The notes under the pieces are model-generated. The model made no database searches, had not been told where the DNA came from, and worked only from the letters and a program-made list of their open reading frames with translations. DNA of 64,000 nucleotides from Oxalobacteraceae sp. CFBP 13730 (GTDB lineage: Bacteria; Pseudomonadota; Gammaproteobacteria; Burkholderiales; Burkholderiaceae_D), in NCBI GenBank assembly GCA_014841835.1, contig JACYUQ010000003.1:682001-746000 (forward strand), read 5' to 3'. Positions within the stretch are counted from its first letter, which is position 1. Each line of letters opens with the position of its first letter. The translations under genes were made by a program, and so were the position numbers. Below are positions 38,755-46,790 of the stretch, one piece after another.

Positions 38755-39139
38755 TTTTTCCTCAAGTTGACCTGTCAATAACGCGCCATCGCGCAACCCG
38801 TCGCGACGCCATGGGGCGTTGCTGCCGCTTACCTCGCTGTCGTTGCTATACGCCAATAAGTCCATGATTTGTGTAAGGGTAACGTTTTGTGGTATTGGAA
38901 GCAACCCAAATGTGCATTGCGAATGGTCATTTGTAAGAATCGGTACCGGCCCGACTCCCTCAAAAACAAAGCAGATCAGGCTGATTCATTCTGGCGTGCT
39001 TCAACGGCCTCGCAATCGGCTGTTACATTTTGTTGCCACGGAGACTCGATGCTTTTTCGCGATCGGCGTACTATCAAGACTTGAACGCATTCTGTATTTA
39101 TTGTCTCAATCAACGTCGCACCACTGAACGAGGACCATC
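38755..39139. other. Intergenic region between the barstar and glycine-zipper genes
   Basis: A 385-bp divergent region. It must hold promoters for both genes; TTGAAC at 39081-39086 is a possible -35 element, but no good -10 goes with it. I see no gene, repeat or RNA structure that I can support. Confidence 0.4.
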
Positions 39140-39685
39140 ATGAAATTCCAAGCCAAACTGATCATCGCAGCCCTGGGTGTGGCCACCCTGCCGCTGGCGC
39201 AGGCTGCCGACTTTGAAGATTTCGGCCGGGTGGTGCGCGTCGAGCCACGCCTCGAACAAGTCCGCACCCCGCGCCGGGAGTGCCGTACCGAATATGTGCA
39301 AGTGCCAGTGCAGCAAGAACGCAATGCCGGCGGCACGATTGTCGGCGGTATCGCCGGCGCCCTGCTCGGCAGCCAGATCGGCGGCGGCAACGGTAAAGTT
39401 GCAGCGTCAGCCGCCGGCGCCATCGCCGGTGCCATGGTGGGCGACCGTGTCCAGAACAATGGCCGCCAGGGCAGCAGCGTGCAAGAACAAGCAGTGCAGC
39501 AATGCCGCACCGTGGAAGCGGTCGAATCGCGCACCGCCGGGTACAACGTGACCTATGAATACCGCGGCCAGAATTACACGTCGCTGATGCGCAATGACCC
39601 GGGCAACCGCGTGCGCCTGCGTGTGTCGGTCCAGCCGCTCGACAGCTACGACGACGGCCAGGCTTACAGCCAGTATGGGCGTTAA
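39140..39685 (+). CDS. Glycine-zipper 2TM-domain envelope protein
   Basis: A 181-residue exported protein with a signal peptide (MKFQAKLIIAALGVATLPLAQA). The glycine-zipper stretch GGTIVGGIAGALLGSQIGGG and AGAIAGAMVGDRV lies near residues 64-100, resembling the SlyB/17-kDa antigen group. There is no lipobox Cys at the signal end. Two cysteines (in RRECRTEY and QQCRTVE) could form a disulfide in the periplasm. The C-terminal YNVTYEYRGQNYTSLMRNDPG is conserved in these proteins. It is probably a periplasmic or outer-membrane-associated stress protein. Confidence 0.8.
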   Translation: MKFQAKLIIAALGVATLPLAQAADFEDFGRVVRVEPRLEQVRTPRRECRTEYVQVPVQQERNAGGTIVGGIAGALLGSQIGGGNGKVAASAAGAIAGAMVGDRVQNNGRQGSSVQEQAVQQCRTVEAVESRTAGYNVTYEYRGQNYTSLMRNDPGNRVRLRVSVQPLDSYDDGQAYSQYGR

Positions 39686-39704
39686 GCTTCAATATCATTT
39701 AATA

Positions 39705-39737
39705 ACGACAACGCGGCCCTGATGGCCGCGTTGTCGT
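39705..39737. terminator. Strong hairpin after the glycine-zipper gene
   Basis: A perfect 14-bp stem, acgacaacgcggcc/ggccgcgttgtcgt, with a five-base loop, 19 bases after the stop codon. There is no T-run, so it may be a Rho-assisted or weak terminator or an mRNA-stabilising structure. Confidence 0.5.
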
Positions 39738-39818
39738 ATGCAGGGCGCCGATCGCGCTCCGAGCTTGCGCTGCGGGAACGCAACCGCCGATAATAGGGCG
39801 ATTCCATCAGGCAGTCTT

Positions 39819-40601
39819 ATGCTCATCAAACGTAAATCCATCGAACAGGCCGAATCGTCGCGCCGCCCTTCCCGCAAACCCAAGTACGCGCCCGTCACGC
39901 TGTCCGAACAGGAAGGCGTGCGCTATCTGCATTTCGGCACCGAATGGGTCCAGGGCGCCATGCGCATCCGCAAGCCCGACTGGCCGGAACTCGAGTACGC
40001 GCAGCAGATGATGGCCTGGATGCTGTTCATCGAGTCGCCACGTGCCATCGTCCAGCTCGGCCTGGGCGCGGCCACGATGACCAAGTTCTGCTACCACCAG
40101 TTTCCCGAGGCCACCGTCACCGCCATCGAACTGAACCCGTCGGTGATCGCCATCTGCAACTCGATGTTCAAGCTGCCAGGCCTGGACGAACGCCTGACCG
40201 TGCTCGAGATGGACGCGCTGGACTTCGTCGAAGACCCGCAGCACCACGGCGCGTTCGACGTGCTGCAATGCGACCTGTATGACGCCACCGCGCGCGGCCC
40301 GGTGCTCGACACGCCTGAGTTCTACGTGGCCTGCGCCAATTGCCTGACCGACGACGGCATCATGACCGTCAACCTGTTTGGCGACCACCCGAGTTTTGCC
40401 AAGAACCTCAAGGCCATGAAGTTCGCCTTCGGCCACGTACTGTGCCTGCCTGAAGTGCACGATGGTAATGTGGTCGCGCTCTGCTTCAAGACGCGCCCCA
40501 CGCTCGACGAGGACGCGCTGACCAAACGGGCGGCGCAGATCAAACTCCAGACCAAGCTGCCCGCCGCATCCTGGGTCAACGGATTGTTCGCCACCGATTG
40601 A
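39819..40601 (+). CDS. Spermidine synthase-like protein (SpeE-type methyltransferase fold)
   Basis: A 260-residue protein of the polyamine aminopropyltransferase superfamily, with the nucleotide-binding segment IVQLGLGAATMTKFCYHQFP near 75-95 and the acidic loop TVTAIELNPSVIAIC. The region after DVLQCDLYDATARGP corresponds to the aminopropyl-donor site but is shorter than in SpeE, and the N-terminal tetramerisation domain is missing. Polyamine synthesis is therefore uncertain. It starts MLIKRKSIEQ, preceded by a poor ribosome-binding site, and ends 16 bases before the GspE-like gene. Confidence 0.7.
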   Translation: MLIKRKSIEQAESSRRPSRKPKYAPVTLSEQEGVRYLHFGTEWVQGAMRIRKPDWPELEYAQQMMAWMLFIESPRAIVQLGLGAATMTKFCYHQFPEATVTAIELNPSVIAICNSMFKLPGLDERLTVLEMDALDFVEDPQHHGAFDVLQCDLYDATARGPVLDTPEFYVACANCLTDDGIMTVNLFGDHPSFAKNLKAMKFAFGHVLCLPEVHDGNVVALCFKTRPTLDEDALTKRAAQIKLQTKLPAASWVNGLFATD

Positions 40602-40617
40602 TTTGCCAAGGGCCACC

Positions 40618-42414
40618 GTGAACGCCATCCCGCAAAAACCCGCCAGCCTGCGCAAGCTCGATCTGCAATCGATTTTTTCGTGGCTGCTGGCCGACGGGAT
40701 CGTCACGAAGGACAACGTCAAGGCCCAGTTCGCCCAGGCCCAGGGCGTCCTCAAGAATGCACCCGGTGCGATGCACCCGCTCACTGCGGTGGCGCAATGC
40801 AAGCTGGTTTCGGAATTACCCCCCAAGCGCCTGCTCACGCTGGACGTGCTGACCGAATGGTGCGCCGCCAAGGTCGGCCTGCCCTTCATCCGCATCGATC
40901 CGCTCAAGATCGATTTTACCAAAGTGGCCGACGTGATGTCGGCCGGCTACGCGGCGCGCTTCAATATCCTGCCAGTGGAAATGACGGCGACGACGCTGGT
41001 GGTGGCCACGGCCGATCCATCGCTGACCGAATGGGAAGCCGAGATCGCCAAAGTGGCGCGGCGGCGCATCGAACTGGTGCTGGCCAACCCGCTCGACATT
41101 GCGCAGTACATCTCGCAATTTTTCGCACTGGCCAAATCGATCCGCGACGCCAACCGCAGCAGCGGGCAAGACGTCGCGATGCGCAACAACTTCGAGCAGT
41201 TGGTCGAAATGGGCAAGGCGAACAAGCAGTTCGATGCCAACGACCAGCACATCGTCAATATCGTCGATTGGCTGTGGGGTTACGCCTTCGAACAGCGCGC
41301 TTCGGATATTCATTTGGAACCGAAGCGTGAACTTGCTGTCGTACGTTTTCGCATCGACGGCGTGCTGCACCAGGTGTACCAGGTGCCGGCCGTGGTCATG
41401 ATTGCGATGACGGCGCGGATCAAATTGCTGGGGCGCATGGACGTGATTGAAAAGCGCCGCCCGCAAGATGGCCGCATCAAAACCCGCACCGCCGGCGGCC
41501 AGGAGGTCGAATTGCGCCTGTCGACGATGCCCACCGCGTTCGGGGAAAAGCTCGTGATGCGTATTTTCGACCCTGAAGTCGTCGTCAAGACATTGCCCGA
41601 GCTGGGCTTTCCGGCTGACGACGCCCTGCGCTGGGATCGCCTGACCAAGCGCCCGCACGGCATCATCCTCGTGACCGGCCCGACCGGCTCGGGCAAGACG
41701 ACGACGCTGTACACGACGCTCAAGGCGCTGGCGACAAGCGAAGTCAATGTCTGCACGGTGGAAGACCCGATCGAGATGGTCGAACCCGCCTTCAACCAGA
41801 TGCAGGTGCAGCCGGGGATCGATTTGTCGTTTGCCGATGGCGTGCGCTCATTGATGCGCCAGGACCCGGACATCATCATGGTCGGCGAGATCCGCGACCT
41901 GCCCACGGCCGAGATGGCGATCCAGGCCGCGCTGACCGGACACCTGGTGTTCTCGACACTGCACACGAACGACGCGCCATCGGCGGTGATGCGCCTGATA
42001 GAACTGGGCGTGCCGGATTACCTGCTCGAAGCCACCCTGATCGGCGTGATGGCCCAGCGCCTTGTGCGCACGCTCTGCCCTGCCTGCAAGGCGGCCGGTG
42101 GCGAGTTGAGCGACGATGTGTGGGACAGCGTCGGCGGTGCGTGGAAAATTCCCAAGCCTGCGGTCGTGTATCGGCCCATCGGGTGTCCTGAGTGCCGGCA
42201 GACCGGGTATCGGGGGCGGACCGGGATTTATGAGCTGTTGAGCGTGAGTGAGGGATTTGGCAAGCTGATGCGGGGTGCGGGCGACCTGATGGCGCTGCGC
42301 CAGCAGAGTGTTCTCGATGGCATGAAGCCGCTGCGCATTGCCGGCGCCATGAAAGTGGTTGAAGGCGTGACCACGGCGGACGAGGTGCTGAAGGTGACAT
42401 CGGCGTTGTCTTGA
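40618..42414 (+). CDS. GspE/PilB-family secretion ATPase (solitary)
   Basis: A hexameric ATPase of the type II secretion/type IV pilus class, 598 residues. Domains in order: an N-terminal MshEN-like region (to about 170), the Asp box ASDIHLEPKREL, Walker A GPTGSGKTTT near 354, the His box and Walker B (DPDIIMVGEIRD), and the zinc-binding CPAC...CPEC motif near 485-530. GTG 40618 is chosen because AAGGG lies six bases upstream. No pilin, inner-membrane platform or secretin gene is adjacent, so the machine it powers is encoded elsewhere. Confidence 0.88.
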   Translation: MNAIPQKPASLRKLDLQSIFSWLLADGIVTKDNVKAQFAQAQGVLKNAPGAMHPLTAVAQCKLVSELPPKRLLTLDVLTEWCAAKVGLPFIRIDPLKIDFTKVADVMSAGYAARFNILPVEMTATTLVVATADPSLTEWEAEIAKVARRRIELVLANPLDIAQYISQFFALAKSIRDANRSSGQDVAMRNNFEQLVEMGKANKQFDANDQHIVNIVDWLWGYAFEQRASDIHLEPKRELAVVRFRIDGVLHQVYQVPAVVMIAMTARIKLLGRMDVIEKRRPQDGRIKTRTAGGQEVELRLSTMPTAFGEKLVMRIFDPEVVVKTLPELGFPADDALRWDRLTKRPHGIILVTGPTGSGKTTTLYTTLKALATSEVNVCTVEDPIEMVEPAFNQMQVQPGIDLSFADGVRSLMRQDPDIIMVGEIRDLPTAEMAIQAALTGHLVFSTLHTNDAPSAVMRLIELGVPDYLLEATLIGVMAQRLVRTLCPACKAAGGELSDDVWDSVGGAWKIPKPAVVYRPIGCPECRQTGYRGRTGIYELLSVSEGFGKLMRGAGDLMALRQQSVLDGMKPLRIAGAMKVVEGVTTADEVLKVTSALS

Positions 42415-42469
42415 GTAGTTCTTCGCAGAAATTTATGCGGCAGGCCTAGCGCGATGCCGGATCGCCCGC

Positions 42470-42475
42470 TATAAT
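42470..42475 (+). promoter_or_regulatory. -10 box of the first tRNA-Lys gene
   Basis: TATAAT, 11 bases before the tRNA 5' end. The -35 region (TAGCGC) is poor compared with that of the second copy. Confidence 0.45.
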
Positions 42476-42486
42476 GCTGCCTCCTT

Positions 42487-42562
42487 GGGTCGTTAGCTCA
42501 GCTGGTAGAGCAGCGGACTTTTAATCCGTTGGTCGCAGGTTCGAATCCCGCACGGCCTACCA
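42487..42562 (+). tRNA. tRNA-Lys (TTT), copy 1
   Basis: A 76-nt cloverleaf with encoded CCA and anticodon TTT (CTTTTAA). It is identical over its whole length to the copy at 45895-45970. The T stem (GCAGG/CCCGC) has an A-C mismatch at 51-63, and the acceptor stem has G-U at 1-72. Confidence 0.95.
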
Positions 42563-42574
42563 AGAATTATCGAG

Positions 42575-42606
42575 AAGCCCACGAATTTCGGTTCGTGGGC
42601 TTTTTG
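42575..42606 (+). terminator. Terminator of tRNA-Lys copy 1
   Basis: Stem aagcccacgaa/ttcgtgggctt followed by TTTTT, 12 bases after the tRNA. Confidence 0.8.
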
Positions 42607-43240
42607 CATTCTGGCGACGCTTTGGTCGCTTTGGAAAACGTCTGGCCTCGCCAAGTTCGAAGTATCCTTCATGCCCTTCGCGTATGTGGCATTGCATAAG
42701 CCTCTGTTCGTAGCAAATCGCAGATCCTGCCGCGTCTTCTTGCTATAGGCAAGCAACAACTGCTCAAAAACTCGCTACCCGTAGGCCATTGGGGTTGCCT
42801 GTGCGCGACCCAAATTGGATAAGCCATCGACGCGCCATCGCATCTCTGCATCTAACTCCATGGTCAAACTTCCGGTGACCGTCACCTATATAAAAACCTG
42901 ACGTCAATGGGATAAGAACACCTTGCCGAGCCACTCAGCCAAAAAAAAATTAATTAATACGAAGGATTTCTAGGCATAGGTTTTAATACATCCTTGAGGA
43001 CATTTATATTTCCAAATAAAAATATCACAAAATGTCACTGAGTCAGATTGTGGATTGAACCAGTCGCACTGCTCATAGAATTCATTTATCAGAAGTTCGC
43101 AAGCAATTTGGAATACAAAAATAGGTGAAAGTTGCCGAAAGTTAATCGATGCGGTTTATCGAGAAAATTCCATTACTCTCCATGTTGATATTGAATAAAA
43201 TCAGTTAGAATTCGGCGGATTCCATTTTGTAAAGACAGGC
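42607..43240. other. AT-rich noncoding stretch after tRNA-Lys copy 1
   Basis: About 630 bases without a supportable gene. From about 42880 the composition turns clearly AT-rich (for example a run of nine A at 42941-42949 and an AT-rich block near 43000), unlike the GC-rich surroundings. This suggests imported or decaying DNA. Short frames on the minus strand next to the tRNA have no recognisable relatives. Confidence 0.6.
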
Positions 43241-44272
43241 ATGCCTAAATATTCCGTAGCCATCGCTCTAATCGTCTTGAGCCTTCCGTTAGTCGCTTGC
43301 AAACCCAAAGCGTCCTCGCTACCCCCAGATGCTCCAGCTACCACAGTAGCCTCCTCGCAAAGCGCGGATGGCACGGCTGCCGCACCGGTTACCAAGGGCG
43401 CGCCAGCATCGCAGGCCCAATTCGATATTGAAAAAGTCCCGGTCAGCGATGGCGCGTTACCACCCTTCCCTTATCTGGAATACCCTTCTGGTCTCGGCGA
43501 AGGGGAGCGCTTTACGGACAAGGCAAATTTCGATTCGCTTCACGTGATAACAGGCAAACAACTTCGCAAAGTGGAAGGCCGTGTCGAGTCGCATCAGTTC
43601 TACCTGAACGCAACACAAATGAGCGAAACGGAAGCGCGGCGCAATTATGAAAACCTGATCGCGCAGATGGGTGGGGTGAAAGTCAACGATGTAACACCAG
43701 AGGGCCTGTCACCGGACTCGGTCGACGACATCGTCGCAAACGCGAGAAAAACCCGAATTCCGGACGGCTCGTTGACATACGACGTTTATCTGGCTCGAAA
43801 GCCCGACCAACTGGTGTGGATCGTGCTCATGGCAAACAACAGCAGGGTCGTTACACGCGTAATCGCAGAACAGCCATTCAAGCAAACCATCTCCTTTGTC
43901 ACGGCCGATGTAATGCAAAGCCAACTGGCTTCGGCCGGCCACGTCGCACTGTATATCAACTTCGATACGGACAAGGCCGCCATTCGGCCGGATGGTCGGC
44001 CGGCAGTGGACGAGATCACCAAACTTCTGGAGAAGGACCCTTCCCTCAAGCTGACCATCGAAGGCCATACGGATAATGTTGGCGATTCGGCGCACAACAA
44101 GGCCTTGTCGCAGCAGCGAGCAGACGCCGTGATGGGTTTACTCCTTGCCGGCGGTATCGTTAAGGAGCGCCTGAATGCCGTGGGTCTGGGCGACGCCAAG
44201 CCGGTGGCTGATAACCAGGACGATACGGGTCGCGCCAAAAACCGACGCGTCGAACTGGTCAAGCGTACCTGA
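43241..44272 (+). CDS. OmpA-domain outer-membrane lipoprotein
   Basis: A 343-residue predicted lipoprotein: the signal ends in LPLVAC with Cys at residue 20, followed by a Ser/Ala/Pro-rich linker. The middle region (about 60-230) has no family I recognise. The C-terminal OmpA domain begins at INFDTDKAAIRPDG near 246 and has the peptidoglycan-binding motif TIEGHTDNVGDSAHNKALSQQRADAV and the final GRAKNRRVEL. It probably anchors the outer membrane to the wall. The ribosome-binding site is weak. It forms a likely unit with the small Cys protein 57 bases downstream, inside the tRNA-Lys-bounded segment. Confidence 0.85.
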   Translation: MPKYSVAIALIVLSLPLVACKPKASSLPPDAPATTVASSQSADGTAAAPVTKGAPASQAQFDIEKVPVSDGALPPFPYLEYPSGLGEGERFTDKANFDSLHVITGKQLRKVEGRVESHQFYLNATQMSETEARRNYENLIAQMGGVKVNDVTPEGLSPDSVDDIVANARKTRIPDGSLTYDVYLARKPDQLVWIVLMANNSRVVTRVIAEQPFKQTISFVTADVMQSQLASAGHVALYINFDTDKAAIRPDGRPAVDEITKLLEKDPSLKLTIEGHTDNVGDSAHNKALSQQRADAVMGLLLAGGIVKERLNAVGLGDAKPVADNQDDTGRAKNRRVELVKRT

Positions 44273-44329
44273 TGCGTGGGCAGACCAACTGCCTTGTCTA
44301 TTCCAGAAACCGTTTATCAAAGGAACGAC

Positions 44330-44656
44330 ATGAAACACGGATTGAAACTCGCCGGCATGATCGCTGCCATCGCCCTGTATCTTCCAGCGCATGCCGATGA
44401 GAAGTTGGACATGCTGAAGAAAGCGAACACCGATGGATGCATGAGTGTTATCCAGATAGACAAAGATGCGCCCAAGGATCCCAAGCTTGCGAAGCCTTAT
44501 TGCACCTGTGTCTATGAGACCCACTTCAACAACTTCACCAAGCCAGAACTTGACAGCATGTTCCTGGGTACGCCGGCGCCCCCAAACATGGACAAGAATG
44601 TGCAGATCCGCGTTCAGGCCGCCATCAAGGAGTGCCGCAAGAAAATCGGTGCCTGA
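44330..44656 (+). CDS. Small secreted four-cysteine protein, unknown function
   Basis: A 108-residue protein not recognised as a known family. A signal peptide (MKHGLKLAGMIAAIALYLPAHA) is followed by a charged domain with four cysteines: one in DGCMSV, two in YCTCVYE and one in KECRKK. That pattern would allow two disulfides in the periplasm. AAGGA lies five bases before the ATG. It probably works with the OmpA-type lipoprotein upstream, an inference from proximity only. Confidence 0.65.
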   Translation: MKHGLKLAGMIAAIALYLPAHADEKLDMLKKANTDGCMSVIQIDKDAPKDPKLAKPYCTCVYETHFNNFTKPELDSMFLGTPAPPNMDKNVQIRVQAAIKECRKKIGA

Positions 44657-45246
44657 TCGTCACGGTGTTTCGCCTCACTGCGATAAGTAATGTCGTTCCG
44701 TAATCTCAAGCGTCGTTTAGCGCCGTGCGCACGACCCGGATCATTACCTGTCCGTTGAGGCTGGGCATGTCGATATGCACTGGATTGCGCCACAGGATCG
44801 CTTTAGCACAGCCGTCATGCCGCTACGGCCATCGAAAGTCGTTACATCAGGTTGACGCTGGGATCGCACCCACGTATTTTGGGCACCTTGATGACCGGCG
44901 CAGCTTTTCTTCCGCATTAACATGTCATATCGAGTGCTCGGCGTTGTAGCGGCAACTAAATGTCCCGGCATCTGCAACTATGTCCTTATCTGCAGCTGGC
45001 TAACCTGTCAGGCTAATCACTTCTAGTAAATCGCCCTGGCCTACTTTCCGAGATCGTCTCGAATTAAGCACCGAAGCAAATAAACCAAGCGAATTGTTGC
45101 AGCGAACATCGCTCTCACGTGTCACCCAGCTCGTCGCGCACGTCCCCCACCCGCTGTCGCACAACGTCCACACCCACCACCTCCTGAACATCTCCAACTC
45201 ATCCTTTACTGCTACAGTCTCGCATCTTTACAACCACCGCTCCCCC
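44657..45246. other. Noncoding stretch, possibly holding a decayed reading frame
   Basis: About 590 bases without a supportable intact gene. On the minus strand, roughly 44720-44800 translates to a plausible protein-like stretch (AKAILWRNPVHIDMPSLNGQ and onward to a stop at about 44706), but it is interrupted by stops upstream. This may be a relic. The rest shows nothing I recognise. Confidence 0.35.
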
Positions 45247-45843
45247 GTGAAAGCCATAACAAAACTCTTCGAACTCGGTTACGTGTTCATCGTCATCCTG
45301 TTCTTCGCCTGCGGCATCGGCCTTGTCGTGCTGGCTGGCGTCGAAATCTGGTCTGCCCTCAGCCCTTCCGCCGATACCGTTGCCCGCGAACGCTTCGACC
45401 TCATTCTCGAATGCATCGGCATGCTGACCATCGCCGTTGCAGCGCTCGGCCTTGGCCAGACCGTGCTGGAAGAAGAAATCCAGCGAGAGGCCAACATCAG
45501 CTCGCCTACCCGCGTGCGCCGCTTCCTATCGCGCTTCCTGATCGTGGTCGTCGTCTCCCTGTCGGTCGAGTGCCTGATCGGGGTGTTCCAGTTTGTCCAT
45601 GGCAGCCCGGAATACTTGCCGCACGCTGCGTCGATCGGTGTTGCTGCTGCCGCCCTGCTTGCTACCTGGGGTCTGTTCGTCCGGATGAACGTCAGCGCCG
45701 AAGAACTTGAGCCGCATGCCATGCACGATGTGCAGGCTGAGGACAAGGTCATCGAAGGCGAAGATGTTTCGGAAGAAGGCGAACAACACGCGCAAGAACA
45801 GGGCGACGAGTACCACGCTGACATAGACAAAAAGAAAGAATGA
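45247..45843 (+). CDS. Small inner-membrane protein, unknown function
   Basis: A 198-residue protein with three clear membrane segments: YVFIVILFFACGIGLVVLAG, then LTIAVAALGLGQTVL, then paired segments around LIVVVVSLSVECLIGVFQFV and ASIGVAAAALLATWGLFV. A strongly acidic, charged C-terminal tail follows (from about residue 160, ending DKKKE). No family is recognised with confidence. The start is taken as GTG 45247, because the upstream in-frame extension is low-complexity His/Ser sequence. It directly precedes the second tRNA-Lys. Confidence 0.6.
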   Translation: MKAITKLFELGYVFIVILFFACGIGLVVLAGVEIWSALSPSADTVARERFDLILECIGMLTIAVAALGLGQTVLEEEIQREANISSPTRVRRFLSRFLIVVVVSLSVECLIGVFQFVHGSPEYLPHAASIGVAAAALLATWGLFVRMNVSAEELEPHAMHDVQAEDKVIEGEDVSEEGEQHAQEQGDEYHADIDKKKE

Positions 45844-45853
45844 GCGGAAGCAC

Positions 45854-45882
45854 TTGGTAAATCTGCCAAGTGCCGCTATAAT
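45854..45882 (+). promoter_or_regulatory. Promoter of tRNA-Lys copy 2
   Basis: TTGGTA at 45854-45859 and TATAAT at 45877-45882 are 17 bases apart; the -10 box ends 12 bases before the tRNA. The -35 box lies in a hairpin-forming stretch (cacttgg...ccaagtg, 45851-45872) just after the membrane-protein gene. Confidence 0.6.
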
Positions 45883-45894
45883 CTTGTCTTCTTC

Positions 45895-45970
45895 GGGTCG
45901 TTAGCTCAGCTGGTAGAGCAGCGGACTTTTAATCCGTTGGTCGCAGGTTCGAATCCCGCACGGCCTACCA
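45895..45970 (+). tRNA. tRNA-Lys (TTT), copy 2
   Basis: A 76-nt gene, identical to copy 1 at 42487-42562 including the A-C mismatch in the T stem. The sequences just outside the tRNA differ (the leader between the -10 box and the tRNA, and the terminator), so only the tRNA itself is an exact repeat. Confidence 0.95.
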
Positions 45971-45980
45971 AAGATTCATC

Positions 45981-46015
45981 GACAACGCCAACCTTCGGGT
46001 TGGCGTTGTCGTTTT
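45981..46015 (+). terminator. Terminator of tRNA-Lys copy 2
   Basis: A 12-bp stem, acaacgccaacc/ggttggcgttgt, with a TTCG tetraloop followed by CGTTTTCG, 11 bases after the tRNA. Confidence 0.75.
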
Positions 46016-46039
46016 CGTTGTTCTTTTACTGCGCGCCCC

Positions 46040-46648
46040 ATGCCCCAGACCATTGCCAGCGCCGTCCACCACGAACTGATCATCAAGAAAAGCCGCTTCA
46101 TCGCGTGCGTGCAGCCGATGGCTGACCGTGCTGGCGCGCAACAGGTCGTGGCGGCGCTGCGCGCGCAGCATCCTGGTGCGGCGCATGTGTGTTGGGCCTT
46201 GCTGGCTGGTGGCCAGTCGGCGGCGGTCGATGATGGCGAGCCGAGTGGCACGGCCGGGCGGCCGATGTTCGATGTGCTGCGGCACCAGGATCTCGATGGC
46301 GTGCTGGCCACGGTGGTGCGTTACTTTGGCGGCGTCAAGCTGGGTGCGGGTGGGCTCGTGCGGGCCTACACCGACAGTGTGGCGCAGGCGCTGCTCGGTG
46401 CGCCGAAGATTCCGATCATCAAGCTGCGCCAGCTGCGCTGCAGTGCGCCGTACGCGATGGAAGGGATGTTGCGGCGCGAGCTCGATGCGGCTGGCGCCAC
46501 GCTCGACGAGGTAGCGCATGGCGACGACGTGCAGTTCACGTTCAGCCTGCCCGCCAGCGACGCCGCCGCCATCCGCGCGCGGCTGGGTGACGTGGGCCAT
46601 GGCCGCATCGTGTGGCCGCCGGACGACGACGAATCGCTGCCCGCTTGA
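46040..46648 (+). CDS. IMPACT/YigZ family protein
   Basis: A 202-residue cytoplasmic protein. The UPF0029 core DDGEPSGTAGRPMFDVL and VRYFGGVKLGAGGLVRAYTDSV near 64-115 is diagnostic of the YigZ/IMPACT N-terminal domain, and a C-terminal ferredoxin-like DUF1949 region follows. The bacterial role is unclear; the eukaryotic relative acts on translation control. No good ribosome-binding site is visible before ATG 46040. Confidence 0.88.
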   Translation: MPQTIASAVHHELIIKKSRFIACVQPMADRAGAQQVVAALRAQHPGAAHVCWALLAGGQSAAVDDGEPSGTAGRPMFDVLRHQDLDGVLATVVRYFGGVKLGAGGLVRAYTDSVAQALLGAPKIPIIKLRQLRCSAPYAMEGMLRRELDAAGATLDEVAHGDDVQFTFSLPASDAAAIRARLGDVGHGRIVWPPDDDESLPA

Positions 46649-46790
46649 GACGGCCCATTCGGGCGCCCTATACCTGTCATCACGACTCGTGAGCGGACGT
46701 TTGGCCATGCAGCCGGTATAGTGGCAGACCCAGCCGCAAATTCCTCCGTCGGCAGGGATCATTTTCCACCGCAGTACAACCACCTCCCCT

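Noticed and set aside
42493..42759. An 88-codon minus-strand frame overlapping tRNA-Lys copy 1
   Set aside because: Its C-terminal part is the translated complement of the tRNA, a common false gene.
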